A stretch of 64,000 nucleotides of DNA. Source: Brevibacillus massiliensis (lineage in GTDB: Bacteria; Bacillota; Bacilli; Brevibacillales; Brevibacillaceae). The stretch spans positions 62,001 through 126,000 of the forward strand of contig NZ_HE978535.1 of assembly GCF_000311785.1 (NCBI RefSeq), given 5' to 3'. The notes beneath the pieces are model-generated. The model ran no database searches and had not been told where the DNA came from. It saw only the letters and a list, made by a program, of their open reading frames with translations. The translations under genes were made by a program, and so were the position numbers. Position 1 is the first letter of the stretch, and each line of letters starts with the position of its first letter. Shown here one piece after another: positions 17,608 to 26,320 of this stretch.

Positions 17608-19647
17608 ATGGATTTAAATCAATACCTGGATATGTTTATCGAGGAATCAAAAGAACACCTGCAGGCGATTAACGCAAACCTGCTGCAGCTGGAAAACCAA
17701 CCTGATGACGTAGCGATTGTCAATGAGATTTTCCGGTCTGCCCACACGCTGAAAGGGATGGCCGCCACGATGGGGTTTGAGGACATGGCAAGCCTGACGC
17801 ACGAAGTGGAAAACGTCCTCGATCTGGTTCGCAACCACAAGTTGACGATCAACAGCAGCATCATGGATGTCATCTTTCAAAGTGTCGATTTGATAGAGAC
17901 GATGGTGTACAACATCATTGACGGCGGTGACGGTTCGGCGGATGTATCTGAACCGGTGGCAAAACTGCGGGCGATCGTAGCAGGCGATCTGCAGGCGATC
18001 GCAAGCAGCCCAGCTGAGAAGCCAAAACAATCGGGCAAAGGAGACGCAGCGGATTCGGCAGATGGCCTGCGCCATTACCAGCTGGACGACTACGCGGTCT
18101 CCGTGATGAAGGAATCGCAGACAAACGGATACAACCTGCTTGGCATCCGGGTCAGTTTGCGCGAAGATTGCGTGTTAAAGGCGGCCCGCGCCTATATGGT
18201 CTTTGACCAATTGGAGGCGAACGGGGAAGTGATCAAATCGATCCCATCCGTCGAGGAGATTGAAAACGAACGCTTTGACACCTCTTTTGAGGTCGTGTAC
18301 GTATCGATGAAGACGGAAGCAGAGGTGCGCTCCCTGATCGAGAGCATCTCCGAAATCAGCGATGTAGCGATTGAATCAATCAAGCTGCCAAGCCAAACCA
18401 TTGAAGTCGTAAGCGCCGCCAAGGAGGCCGCAGCCTCCGCACCGGCAGCGCCCGGCAAAAAACCTGCCGAAACCGGTGCTGCTCCGGTGGTGAAACGGCA
18501 GGGCGGCAAGACGATCCGGGTGGATATCGAACGGCTGGATATCTTGATGAATTTGTTTAGCGAGCTGGTCATCGACCGCGGAAGATTGGAGCAGTTGGCG
18601 CGCGATCTAGGCAAGAGCGAGCTGCAGGAAACGGTGGAACACATGAGCCGCATCAGCGGAGATCTGCAAAACATCATCTTGACGATGCGGATGGTGCCGG
18701 TAGAACAAGTGTTTAACCGCTTCCCGCGGATGGTTCGCGACTTGGCGAAGGAATTGAACAAAAAAGTGAATTTGGAAATCGAGGGCGCGGAAACCGAGTT
18801 GGACCGGACCTTTATCGATGAAATTGCCGACCCGCTTGTCCACCTGCTGCGCAACTCGATTGACCACGGCATCGAATCGCCGCAGGTGCGCCTCGCTTCC
18901 GGCAAGCCGGAGGAAGGGACGGTCTCTTTGAAGGCTTATCACAGCGGCAATTACGTGCTGATTGAGGTAAGCGACGACGGGGCCGGGATCTCCAGGGACA
19001 AGATCCTGAACAAGGCAATCGAACGGGGCATCATCACATCGGCACAGGCGGAGGGCCTGAACGACAAACAGGTGTACGACTTCCTCTTCCACTCCGGGTT
19101 CAGTACGGCGGCAGTCGTCTCCGACATCTCCGGACGCGGCGTCGGCCTTGATGTCGTCAAGACGAAGATCGAATCCCTCGGCGGGTCGGTCAGCGTAGAC
19201 TCGAAGCTGGGGCTGGGAACCACGTTCCTCATTCAACTGCCGCTGACCCTTTCGATCATATCGGCCATGTTGGTCCAAATCGGCAGTGAAAAGTACGCGG
19301 TTCCGCTCAGTTCGATCATTGAGACCGCCGTGTACCGCAAAGAGGAGATCATGATGGTTCATGGCCAAAAGGTGATCGATTTCCGCGGACGGGTCGTACC
19401 GCTCGTCATGTTGAAGGAGATCTTCTCCATTCCGAACCCTGCCGAAACGGATGACGTGTCCGTCGTCATCGTCCGCAAAGGGGATAAGATGGCCGGGATT
19501 GTCGTGGACTCCTTCATCGGGCAGCAGGAAATCGTCTTGAAGACGCTGGGCAAATACCTGACAAACGTATTTGCCATCTCAGGCGCGACCATTCTGGGTG
19601 ACGGACAGGTGGCGCTGATACTCGATTGCAATATGTTGATTAGATAA
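17608..19647 (+). CDS. cheA: Chemotaxis histidine kinase CheA
   Basis: The central chemotaxis kinase, 679 residues. The HPt domain carries phospho-acceptor His46 (RSAHTLKGMAATMGF). A CheY/CheB-binding P2 domain lies at about 150-265. Dimerisation helices follow (IRVDIERLDILMNLFSELVI). The ATPase domain has the N box LLRNSIDHGIE, G1 DDGAGIS and G2 GRGVGLDVV. The C-terminal CheW-like domain contacts CheW and receptors. GGGAGGTGG precedes the ATG; the in-frame GTG upstream is part of that site. Confidence 0.97.
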   Translation: MDLNQYLDMFIEESKEHLQAINANLLQLENQPDDVAIVNEIFRSAHTLKGMAATMGFEDMASLTHEVENVLDLVRNHKLTINSSIMDVIFQSVDLIETMVYNIIDGGDGSADVSEPVAKLRAIVAGDLQAIASSPAEKPKQSGKGDAADSADGLRHYQLDDYAVSVMKESQTNGYNLLGIRVSLREDCVLKAARAYMVFDQLEANGEVIKSIPSVEEIENERFDTSFEVVYVSMKTEAEVRSLIESISEISDVAIESIKLPSQTIEVVSAAKEAAASAPAAPGKKPAETGAAPVVKRQGGKTIRVDIERLDILMNLFSELVIDRGRLEQLARDLGKSELQETVEHMSRISGDLQNIILTMRMVPVEQVFNRFPRMVRDLAKELNKKVNLEIEGAETELDRTFIDEIADPLVHLLRNSIDHGIESPQVRLASGKPEEGTVSLKAYHSGNYVLIEVSDDGAGISRDKILNKAIERGIITSAQAEGLNDKQVYDFLFHSGFSTAAVVSDISGRGVGLDVVKTKIESLGGSVSVDSKLGLGTTFLIQLPLTLSIISAMLVQIGSEKYAVPLSSIIETAVYRKEEIMMVHGQKVIDFRGRVVPLVMLKEIFSIPNPAETDDVSVVIVRKGDKMAGIVVDSFIGQQEIVLKTLGKYLTNVFAISGATILGDGQVALILDCNMLIR

Positions 19648-19663
19648 AGAGGAGGGATTTTTC

Positions 19664-20140
19664 ATGATAGAGCATAAAGAGCTTGAGGCAGAAGTGAAGG
19701 TCATCGTGTTCCGACTGCGGGACGAAGAGTACGGGGTAGAAGTCAGCCAGGTGAATTCGATTGAGAAGCTGGAACACATTACCCGTGTTCCGCGGACGCC
19801 AAAATTCGTCAAGGGCGTGATCAACCTGCGCGGCGTCGTCACGCCGATCATCGATTTGCGCAGCCGCTTTGGCCTTGAGGAGGGGGACTATACGGAGTCG
19901 ACGCGGATTATTATCGTGGCGCTCGGCGAACTGGAAGTAGGTTTGATTGTCGACGCCGCGAACGACGTCATTGACATTCCGCAGAGCGCGATCGAGCCGC
20001 CGCCCGAAGTCGTAGGCGGAGTGAAAGCAACCTATCTGCGCGGGGTAGCCAAACTGGACAAGCGCCTGTTGATCCTGCTGAATCTGGACAAGGTGCTGAA
20101 CACGGAAGAAATGAAACAGCTTGATGTCCTCGAGGTTTAA
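19664..20140 (+). CDS. cheW: Chemotaxis coupling protein CheW
   Basis: A 158-residue SH3-like scaffold that links receptors to CheA. Conserved blocks are VIVFRLRDEEYGVEVSQVNS, ITRVPRTPKFVKGVINLRGV and VTPIIDLRSRFGL. A single CheW domain fills the protein. GAGGAGGGA precedes the ATG. The cheC start lies 2 bases after its stop. Confidence 0.96.
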   Translation: MIEHKELEAEVKVIVFRLRDEEYGVEVSQVNSIEKLEHITRVPRTPKFVKGVINLRGVVTPIIDLRSRFGLEEGDYTESTRIIIVALGELEVGLIVDAANDVIDIPQSAIEPPPEVVGGVKATYLRGVAKLDKRLLILLNLDKVLNTEEMKQLDVLEV

Positions 20141-20142
20141 GT

Positions 20143-20775
20143 ATGGCGAATCTTACGAAGCTTGACGCTTTTCAGCTTGACGTACTCCGCGAGGTAGGCA
20201 ACATCGGTGCCGGGCACGCGGCTACGGCATTATCGCAGTTAATTCAAAAAAACATTGACATGAGAGTGCCCCAGGTAAACATTATTCCTTTTGATGAGAT
20301 TGCCGAGTTCGTCGGCGGTCCCGAAGAAGTCGTCGTCTCGGTGTTTTTGCGGGTGGAAGGGGACTGTCCGGGAAACATGTTTTTTATCATCGATCTCCAA
20401 TCTGCCCGCAATATGCTGTCTGAACTGCTCGGTCTGGAGCCAAAGGACGAGGGGGAGCCGCTGTCGGAAATAGAGGTTTCCGCGCTGCGGGAGATCGGGA
20501 ACATTCTGGCCGGTTCCTACCTTTCCTCCCTTGCCGATTTTACCAAACTGGCCATGCAGCCCTCTGTACCCGCGCTGGCCATCGACATGGCCGGTGCGCT
20601 GCTCAGCCACGGGCTTACCCAGCTGGGACAGGTAGGGGATTACGCGTTGACGATCGATACCTTGTTTTTTGAGGGCAGCAAGGCGGTTCAAGGCCATTTC
20701 TCGCTGATTCCCGACCCAGGATCTTTTGAAAAACTATTTACTTCATTAGGAGTCCCGTTCGATGGAAATTATTAA
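20143..20775 (+). CDS. cheC: CheY-P phosphatase CheC
   Basis: A 210-residue adaptation protein with both pseudo-symmetric phosphatase helices intact (VLREVGNIGAGHAATALSQL and ALREIGNILAGSYLSSLADF, each with the E-x-x-N pair). It removes phosphate from CheY-P and also sequesters CheD. The pairing with FliY gives the organism two CheY-P phosphatases. The 3' end overlaps cheD by 14 bases. Confidence 0.95.
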   Translation: MANLTKLDAFQLDVLREVGNIGAGHAATALSQLIQKNIDMRVPQVNIIPFDEIAEFVGGPEEVVVSVFLRVEGDCPGNMFFIIDLQSARNMLSELLGLEPKDEGEPLSEIEVSALREIGNILAGSYLSSLADFTKLAMQPSVPALAIDMAGALLSHGLTQLGQVGDYALTIDTLFFEGSKAVQGHFSLIPDPGSFEKLFTSLGVPFDGNY

Positions 20776-21247
20776 AATTGGCATGGCTGACTTGGGGGTG
20801 GCAAAACCGCCGAGCCGACTAAGGACGACGGGCCTTGGTTCATGCGTCGGTGTCGTGCTCTACGACGACAGGCATAAGGTCGCCGGCATGGCCCACGTCA
20901 TGCTTCCCCACTCAACACTTGGCAAAACGACTGCGACCAGCGTCGGGAAATATGCCGACACCGCGATTCCGGCGCTGCTTGAGCAGATGGAAACAGCCGG
21001 AGCCCATCTTCACCATACCGTCGCAAAACTGGCCGGAGGGGCCCAGATGTTCTCCTTCCTCTCCGGCAGTGATACGATGCGGATTGGGCCGCGGAATGTC
21101 GACGCCTGCAAAGAGATTCTCGCACAGAAAAACATTCCGATTGTGGCAGAGGATACAGGCGGCAGCTTCGGCCGAACCATCGAATTGGATGCGGAAACCG
21201 GAATGCTGATGATTCGCACAGTAAATCAGGGAACGAAGGAAGTTTGA
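20762..21247 (+). CDS. cheD: Chemoreceptor glutamine deamidase CheD
   Basis: A 161-residue deamidase that converts receptor Gln to Glu and feeds back through CheC. The catalytic Cys (TTGLGSCVGVVLYD) and His (VAGMAHVMLPHS) are visible. KLAGGAQMF is also conserved. It overlaps cheC and ends 3 bases before the next gene. Confidence 0.95.
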   Translation: MEIIKIGMADLGVAKPPSRLRTTGLGSCVGVVLYDDRHKVAGMAHVMLPHSTLGKTTATSVGKYADTAIPALLEQMETAGAHLHHTVAKLAGGAQMFSFLSGSDTMRIGPRNVDACKEILAQKNIPIVAEDTGGSFGRTIELDAETGMLMIRTVNQGTKEV

Positions 21248-21250
21248 GCG

Positions 21251-21679
21251 ATGATCAGATCTCTTTCTATCAATCTGTCACTTGGCCTCACTGCCTTTTT
21301 CTTGACGTTCATATTTGCGCTCCCCGGCAATTTGTTCTCGGTTTCACTGGTGCGGGGCTGTTATGCGTTCGTCATCTTCTTTCTGGCTGCCTTTGCGGTG
21401 CGCTGGGCATTTCAGCTGATACTCGGGAAACCGCAAGAAGTGGAGAACACCGGCAATCGCATTGATCTGGTCACACCAGACGAGGTCACCTCTGACAAGG
21501 ATGGAGTGGATCAGCCAATGCCGGCGAATGCTGAGAGAGGTGAACCTGCACCTGCACCGGAACCAAAAGAAGGGGATGATCAGTTTTCGCCGCTGCTGAT
21601 TCCGCGGCTGGAAAAGCAGGATGACGCCTACCGGACGTCTGATCTTGTACATGCCATTCGACGATTTTCTGATGAGTAA
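21251..21679 (+). CDS. Unknown membrane protein between cheD and sigD
   Basis: I do not recognise a named family. The 142-residue product has two predicted membrane helices, at about 7-28 (INLSLGLTAFFLTFIFALPG) and about 34-57 (GCYAFVIFFLAAFAVRWAFQ). An acidic Pro/Glu-rich tail follows, and the last 20 residues end HAIRRFSDE. Position and tight spacing show it belongs to the fla/che operon, so a link to motility or envelope assembly is inferred. B. subtilis has no gene at this position as far as I recall. The ribosome site is weak and may rely on coupling to cheD. Confidence 0.8.
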   Translation: MIRSLSINLSLGLTAFFLTFIFALPGNLFSVSLVRGCYAFVIFFLAAFAVRWAFQLILGKPQEVENTGNRIDLVTPDEVTSDKDGVDQPMPANAERGEPAPAPEPKEGDDQFSPLLIPRLEKQDDAYRTSDLVHAIRRFSDE

Positions 21680-21693
21680 AGGTGGTGTTTCGC

Positions 21694-22482
21694 ATGGCCC
21701 GCGCAAGTGTTCGTGACAAAGCCAAAGAATTTGACAAGTGGGTTCTGTGGAAAGAGGAAGGCAGCAGGTCGGCTGAAGAAGAACTTGTCGAGCAGTTTTT
21801 GCCGCTGGTCAACAAGGTGGCAAACCGATTGTCCGTCGGGTTGCCGGCAAGCGTGGAAAAAGAAGATCTCATCAGTTACGGCCGCTTCGGATTGCTGGAT
21901 GCCCTGGCGAAATTTGACCACACCCGCGGCCTTCAGTTTGAAACGTATGCGATGTGGCGGATCCGCGGCGCGATGATTGACGGCTTGCGGGAGGCAGATT
22001 GGATCCCCCGGACGATTCGCGACAAGGCGAAGAAAATCGAGGAAGCTCATACGGTATTGGAACAAAGCTGCCTGAGGACACCGACCGATCAGGAAGTGAG
22101 CGAGTATCTTGGCATCACCGAAAAAGAGCTCAGGCAGGTGTACTACGACACGTCGATTTCGACGATGATCTCCATCGACGAAGCTGTAGGGGATGAAGAC
22201 GAGCAAAAAACCGCCCGCCATACTTACATTGTCGACGAAATGACGCCGGGGCCCGAGCGGGTGGCCGAACTGGGAAATTTAAAGGAGGTGTTGTCCCGCT
22301 CGATAGACAAGCTGCCGGAAAAAGAGCGTCTGGTCGTATCCCTGTTTTATTTTGAGGAGTTGACACTTACTGAAATTGCTGAGGTAATGAATTTATCCCC
22401 ATCACGAATCTCCCAACTGCATTCAAAAGCAGTCTCTCGTCTGCGTTCAGCGCTGACACGGTGGAAAAGTCAATTGATGTAA
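21694..22482 (+). CDS. sigD: Flagellar sigma factor SigD (FliA family)
   Basis: Sigma-28 family factor of 262 residues that transcribes late flagellar, chemotaxis and autolysin genes. Region 2 is clear (DLISYGRFGLLDALAKFDHT, then TYAMWRIRGAMIDGLREADW). Region 4 carries the helix-turn-helix LTLTEIAEVMNLSPSRISQLH. It lies after cheD, as in B. subtilis. AAAGGTGG is spaced for this ATG; two GTG codons upstream fall within or next to it. Its own operon feeds an early/late hierarchy through an anti-sigma factor not seen here. Confidence 0.95.
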   Translation: MARASVRDKAKEFDKWVLWKEEGSRSAEEELVEQFLPLVNKVANRLSVGLPASVEKEDLISYGRFGLLDALAKFDHTRGLQFETYAMWRIRGAMIDGLREADWIPRTIRDKAKKIEEAHTVLEQSCLRTPTDQEVSEYLGITEKELRQVYYDTSISTMISIDEAVGDEDEQKTARHTYIVDEMTPGPERVAELGNLKEVLSRSIDKLPEKERLVVSLFYFEELTLTEIAEVMNLSPSRISQLHSKAVSRLRSALTRWKSQLM

Positions 22483-22509
22483 GACATTACTTAACCCGGG
22501 AGGTAATGT

Positions 22510-23910
22510 ATGCCGCAGCAACCCTTTCAAATTGAAGTGCATGTATCGGCCGACAAGCTTGCTGCAGACCTCATTTTGCGAGGAGATGGGAGCCAACTTT
22601 CTCTGACTGCCAATCAATTGATGACAGAGCTGCAAAAACATGAGGTCACGTACGGAATCATGCAGGATGTCGTCGAACGAATTTGCCTCTCTCCTCAGTC
22701 GTACATTGATGTCCCCGTCACCATAGCGGTCGGCAAGCCGCCGGAGAATGGAGTGGATGCACAAGTAGAGTACACCTTTGAACAAAAAACGGATGTCACG
22801 AAACCCAAGGAGCTGGATGGCGGGCGCGTCGATTTCTACAACGTCACCCAAATCGCCAACATTGTCCGCGGGCAGTTGCTGGCACGTAAGCATCCGCCCA
22901 CCCCGGGGATCGACGGGGTTGGTGTTGACGGGGCGCCGATTGCGGCGAAGGCGGGACGGGATCTCCCGCTGAAAGCCGGAAAAAACGTGGTGCTTGACCA
23001 AACCAAGACCTTAATGTATGCGGCAATCGATGGACAAGCCTCCTTTACGGAAGGCGGCAAATTAAATATTTTTCCCGTGTATGAAGTAAACGGCGACGTC
23101 GATTTTAGCGTGGGCAATATCGACTTTGTCGGAACCGTTGTCGTACGCGGCAATGTCCCCAGCGGATTTCGCATCAAAGCCTCAGGGGATATTCGCATTT
23201 ATGGCAGCGTCGAAGGGGCAGAACTGGAGGCAGGCGGCTCCGTGCACATCAAGAACGGAATTGCTGCGCAGGACAAAGGGCATGTCATCGCCGGACATGA
23301 CATCGTCACGTCCTATATACAAAATGGCAACGTCACTGCCGGCAATGACATTACCGTTGCGCAGAGTATCATGTTTTCCCAGGTGCGAGCAGGCAGAAAT
23401 GTCGTCTGCACGTCGACAAAGGGAAGCATTATCGGCGGGCTGACGCAGGCGGGGAAAATGGTTGTGGCACGCGTGATCGGCAATTCGAGTTCAACCCCGA
23501 CCAGCGTGGAAGTGGGAGCCAAACCGGAAGTACGCAATGAAATGCAATCGATTTCAAACGAACTTCACAGCATGTACGAAACGCTGAAAAAGACCGATCA
23601 GGGCCTGGGTGTGATCGACAAAGTGATGAAAACGGCTGGTCAGCTTCCTCCCGACAAAAAATTGCTGCAGATCAAGTTAACCAACACGCGGATGACGCTG
23701 GAAAAACAGATCAAAGAGCTGGAAAACCGCTACAGGGAGCTGGAAGAGGAGCTTCGTGACGAGATACCTGCCGTTGTCGAAGCACAGGTCGTGATGTATC
23801 CTGGAGTTAAGCTGGTGTTCGGCAGGCTGGTGCGGTTTATCAAACAAGAGTTTTCCCGCTGCCGATTCCGCGTGCAAGATGGAGAAATCACGTTTACGCC
23901 GCTTGTTTGA
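22510..23910 (+). CDS. DUF342/FapA family protein
   Basis: A 466-residue protein of the DUF342 (FapA) family. An N-terminal alpha/beta part is followed by a long Gly-rich beta-helix (about 170-330: NIDFVGTVVVRGNVPSGFRI, then SGDIRIYGSVEGAELEAGGS). A C-terminal coiled coil lies at about 340-430. No membrane segment is visible. Members occur in motility or polymer-related loci; the molecular role is unclear. A strong GGGAGGTAA site precedes the ATG. It lies directly after sigD. Confidence 0.85.
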   Translation: MPQQPFQIEVHVSADKLAADLILRGDGSQLSLTANQLMTELQKHEVTYGIMQDVVERICLSPQSYIDVPVTIAVGKPPENGVDAQVEYTFEQKTDVTKPKELDGGRVDFYNVTQIANIVRGQLLARKHPPTPGIDGVGVDGAPIAAKAGRDLPLKAGKNVVLDQTKTLMYAAIDGQASFTEGGKLNIFPVYEVNGDVDFSVGNIDFVGTVVVRGNVPSGFRIKASGDIRIYGSVEGAELEAGGSVHIKNGIAAQDKGHVIAGHDIVTSYIQNGNVTAGNDITVAQSIMFSQVRAGRNVVCTSTKGSIIGGLTQAGKMVVARVIGNSSSTPTSVEVGAKPEVRNEMQSISNELHSMYETLKKTDQGLGVIDKVMKTAGQLPPDKKLLQIKLTNTRMTLEKQIKELENRYRELEEELRDEIPAVVEAQVVMYPGVKLVFGRLVRFIKQEFSRCRFRVQDGEITFTPLV

Positions 23911-23938
23911 AGTTTTTTTCCAAAGGAGATGACCGTTT

Positions 23939-24268
23939 GTGAGTCTCAAGGCCGTAGAGCTGCAAATTGCCATACCCAGGACGCAGGAGGTCAGCCGGAT
24001 TCAGGATCAGCACCTGCAGCGTTCGATGCATGAACAGCAGGCTATGATTGCCGATCGCAAGTCGTTCGATGAGGCGATGCGTCAGCGGCCGACAGAGGTG
24101 ACCGAATCCCACCCTTTAGAGGTCCGGGACAAACAGGAGAAACCGAAGAAGCGTCGGCAGGGTGAGGCTGGCAGCCGCGACCAGGCGGCAAACAAGGCAG
24201 CCGCAGGCTCGGAAACAGGACAGCCGGTCGATCCCGTTCGCGGCCGCCATATTGACATCACGCTGTAG
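23939..24268 (+). CDS. Small charged protein of unknown function
   Basis: Not recognised. The 109-residue product has an N-terminal ordered-looking stretch (LKAVELQIAIPRTQEVSRIQ) with a helical segment after it. A highly charged Lys/Arg/Gln/Glu-rich tail ends in the block GRHIDITL. There is no signal or membrane segment. It starts with GTG after an excellent AAAGGAGATGA site and is packed between two operon genes, so it is probably real. A similar small gene often lies between the DUF342 and DUF6115 genes of related operons; that is from memory, not checked. Confidence 0.75.
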   Translation: MSLKAVELQIAIPRTQEVSRIQDQHLQRSMHEQQAMIADRKSFDEAMRQRPTEVTESHPLEVRDKQEKPKKRRQGEAGSRDQAANKAAAGSETGQPVDPVRGRHIDITL

Positions 24269-24292
24269 CGCACGAAAGGTGAAGAGTAATAG

Positions 24293-24808
24293 ATGGAGCA
24301 GCCATTTTATCTGCTGCTTGCGGCAGGAGTTCTTATCGTTATCGTATCGCTCTTTTTACCACGTCGGACACGCCGGGATTCCCGACAAAAACTGTTAGAA
24401 CTGCAGAAGCAGCCGGAGCGCAAAGAACTGGAAATGACCCTGCAGCACTTTGTTGAGCAAGTAAAGGCAGACAATCAGCGGGCGATTGAAAACATGCGGC
24501 AAACCAAATCGGAACTGTTCTCGGAGGTGCGGGAACTGCGTGAACGGCTTCAAGTCCTCGAAGCAGAGATAGCTGAGCTCACCCGCAGCGGCTCCGCCGG
24601 GGCTGCGCCTGCGCCAGAGGAGCAGACAGATGAACCGACAGCGGCAGATGCGCTGCTTTTGCGGGAGCGTTATCGCCAGGCCTTCGATTTGAAAGCAAAG
24701 GGTCTGCCAATTGAGGAAATAGCCAAACAGCTGAGAGCAGGACAGGGTGAAATTGAGTTGATATTCTCGCTTGCCGCACCGAATGGTAGAGGAGGGTCCC
24801 ATGGGTAG
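24293..24808 (+). CDS. SwrB-like (DUF6115) membrane protein
   Basis: A 171-residue single-pass protein. The N-terminal membrane helix (residues 4-23, FYLLLAAGVLIVIVSLFLP) is followed by basic residues. A coiled coil spans about 40-105. The C-terminal helix-turn-helix-like block RQAFDLKAKGLPIEEIAKQL is characteristic of DUF6115. The topology and position before rpsB match B. subtilis SwrB (YlxL), which promotes hook-basal body completion and swarming. Functional equivalence is inferred. The stop overlaps the next start by 8 bases. Confidence 0.78.
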   Translation: MEQPFYLLLAAGVLIVIVSLFLPRRTRRDSRQKLLELQKQPERKELEMTLQHFVEQVKADNQRAIENMRQTKSELFSEVRELRERLQVLEAEIAELTRSGSAGAAPAPEEQTDEPTAADALLLRERYRQAFDLKAKGLPIEEIAKQLRAGQGEIELIFSLAAPNGRGGSHG

Positions 24809-25325
24809 ATGGCTGTTTGGCTTTGGGACCGGCTTGATTGCGGCGGCAGGCGTTTTGTACACGGGTTGGCTGGACGAAGAACCGGCAGGGGCAACGGAAG
24901 AAGAGCTGCGCCAAGCGGCGATGCAGCAGCAGCTCGTCCTGCTGTCTCAGCAGGAGTATGACAAGCTGCTCGAGATGAGCAAAAAACCGCAGCAGACTTT
25001 GGAAAAACCGCCAGTTCCCCCGGCGGATCAAGCGGGCCCACCTCAATCGCAGCCACAGGGGGACGCTTTGCCGAAGGAGACGGCCGCCAAGCCGGACGAG
25101 CCCAAGCCCGAGCTGGTCACGGTGAAGGTTACACCCAAGATGTCCAGTACCGCAGTCGCCCGAATGCTCGTCAGTGCGGGGCTGCTTGACGCGGAGAACC
25201 GCTTTGTCGACAAGCTGCGGGCCGAACAGAAACTCAACCGCGTTCGAACCGGGACCTACCAGTTCGCCAAAGGTACCAGTGTCGAGGAAATCATCCGCGT
25301 AATGACGACTCCCCCGCCAAAGTGA
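24801..25325 (+). CDS. MltG-like N-terminal domain protein
   Basis: A 174-residue membrane-anchored protein. One helix near the N-terminus (LFGFGTGLIAAAGVLYTGWL) is followed by a Pro/Gln/Lys-rich linker. A C-terminal LysM-like domain (about 110-172: VTVKVTPKMSSTAVARMLVS, then RTGTYQFAKGTSVEEIIRVM) resembles the N-terminal domain of the transglycosylase MltG. The catalytic domain is absent, so lytic activity is not expected; peptidoglycan binding is inferred. GAGGAGGG supports this ATG over one 30 bases upstream. The stop lies inside the operon terminator. Confidence 0.78.
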   Translation: MGRWLFGFGTGLIAAAGVLYTGWLDEEPAGATEEELRQAAMQQQLVLLSQQEYDKLLEMSKKPQQTLEKPPVPPADQAGPPQSQPQGDALPKETAAKPDEPKPELVTVKVTPKMSSTAVARMLVSAGLLDAENRFVDKLRAEQKLNRVRTGTYQFAKGTSVEEIIRVMTTPPPK

Positions 25326-25337
25326 GGGGGATTTTTT
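25310..25337 (+). terminator. Terminator of the fla/che operon
   Basis: TCCCCC (25310-25315) pairs with GGGGGA (25326-25331), followed by a T6 run. It overlaps the last codons of the MltG-like gene and separates the motility operon from rpsB. Confidence 0.85.
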
Positions 25338-25350
25338 ACTGGATGCTTTC

Positions 25351-25379
25351 TTGCATTTGCAAAAACCATGTGTTATAGT
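25351..25379 (+). promoter_or_regulatory. Promoter of rpsB
   Basis: TTGCAT (25351-25356), a 17-base spacer, then TATAGT (25374-25379). TG at 25371-25372 makes it an extended -10 (TGTTATAGT). It lies just after the fla/che terminator. Confidence 0.8.
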
Positions 25380-25386
25380 TTTCTAG

Positions 25387-25508
25387 GTGTTAAATTCACA
25401 CGTCTGCCAATTCCAGCGACGGTGCTACTTTTCCGGTAGTCTCGCTTTGGAAGATGCGGGAGGCGGAGGGGAGACACAACAAAACCAAATCAGAGGAGGT
25501 GTGACAAT
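25387..25508 (+). promoter_or_regulatory. rpsB 5' leader
   Basis: About 120 bases of untranslated leader. A small hairpin can form (GCGA...CTAC / GTAG...TCGC, 25416-25445). An AGAGGAGGTG ribosome site precedes the ATG. Ribosomal protein leaders often serve autoregulation, but I do not recognise a known S2 leader here. Confidence 0.5.
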
Positions 25509-26213
25509 ATGGCGGTAATTTCCATGAAACAACTGCTCGAGGCTGGTGTGCACTTCGGTCACCAAACTCGCCGTTGGAACCCGAAAATGGATCGCTATAT
25601 TTTCACCGAACGTAACGGTATCTACATCATCGACCTGCAAAAAACGGTCAAAAAAGTGGAAGAAGCGTACAACTTCGTGCGCGATTTGGCTGCAAACGGC
25701 GGCAAAATGCTGTTTGTCGGAACCAAGAAGCAAGCTCAGGAGTCCGTGAAGGAAGAAGCTGAGCGCACAGGCCACTACTACATCAACCAACGTTGGTTGG
25801 GGGGAACCTTGACTAACTTCGCTACGATCCAAAAGCGGACAGCTCGCCTGGCTGAGTTGAAGCGGATGGAAGAGGACGGGACTTTTGAAGTCCTGCCGAA
25901 AAAAGAAGTCATCATTTTGCGCAAAGAAAAAGAGCGCCTGGAAAAATTCCTGGGCGGTATTGCCGAGATGCGCGAACTGCCGGACGCGCTTTTCATCATC
26001 GACCCGCGCAAAGAGCGCATCGCGGTTGCCGAAGCTCGCAAGCTTGGCATTCCGATTGTAGCGATTGTCGATACAAACTGTGACCCGGATGAGATTGATT
26101 ACGTGATTCCAGGGAACGACGATGCGATCCGTGCCGTTAAGCTGTTGGCCGGCAAAATGGCTGACGCCCTCCTGGAAGGAAGCCAGGGCGGGGAACAAAC
26201 CACGACGGCATAA
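25509..26213 (+). CDS. rpsB: 30S ribosomal protein S2
   Basis: A 234-residue structural protein of the small subunit, needed for S1/initiation-region assembly. The N-terminal [20 protein letters not shown] and [20 protein letters not shown], and the later [15 protein letters not shown] and [20 protein letters not shown], are signature S2 blocks. It is monocistronic-like, with its own promoter and a strong terminator before tsf. Confidence 0.99.
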   Translation: MAVISMKQLLEAGVHFGHQTRRWNPKMDRYIFTERNGIYIIDLQKTVKKVEEAYNFVRDLAANGGKMLFVGTKKQAQESVKEEAERTGHYYINQRWLGGTLTNFATIQKRTARLAELKRMEEDGTFEVLPKKEVIILRKEKERLEKFLGGIAEMRELPDALFIIDPRKERIAVAEARKLGIPIVAIVDTNCDPDEIDYVIPGNDDAIRAVKLLAGKMADALLEGSQGGEQTTTA

Positions 26214-26221
26214 GTAACGAG

Positions 26222-26260
26222 GGTGGACTGAGGGTTTCAGAACCCCGTCCACCTTTTTTT
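26222..26260 (+). terminator. Terminator between rpsB and tsf
   Basis: GGTGGAC pairs with GTCCACC and an inner GGGTT pairs with AACCC, followed by T7. With no obvious promoter before tsf, some readthrough into tsf is likely. Confidence 0.9.
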
Positions 26261-26320
26261 GCACCGTATCGCATTTCTTGCGCATTAGCTTGGAATAATC
26301 AGATGAGGAGGATTTTATCC

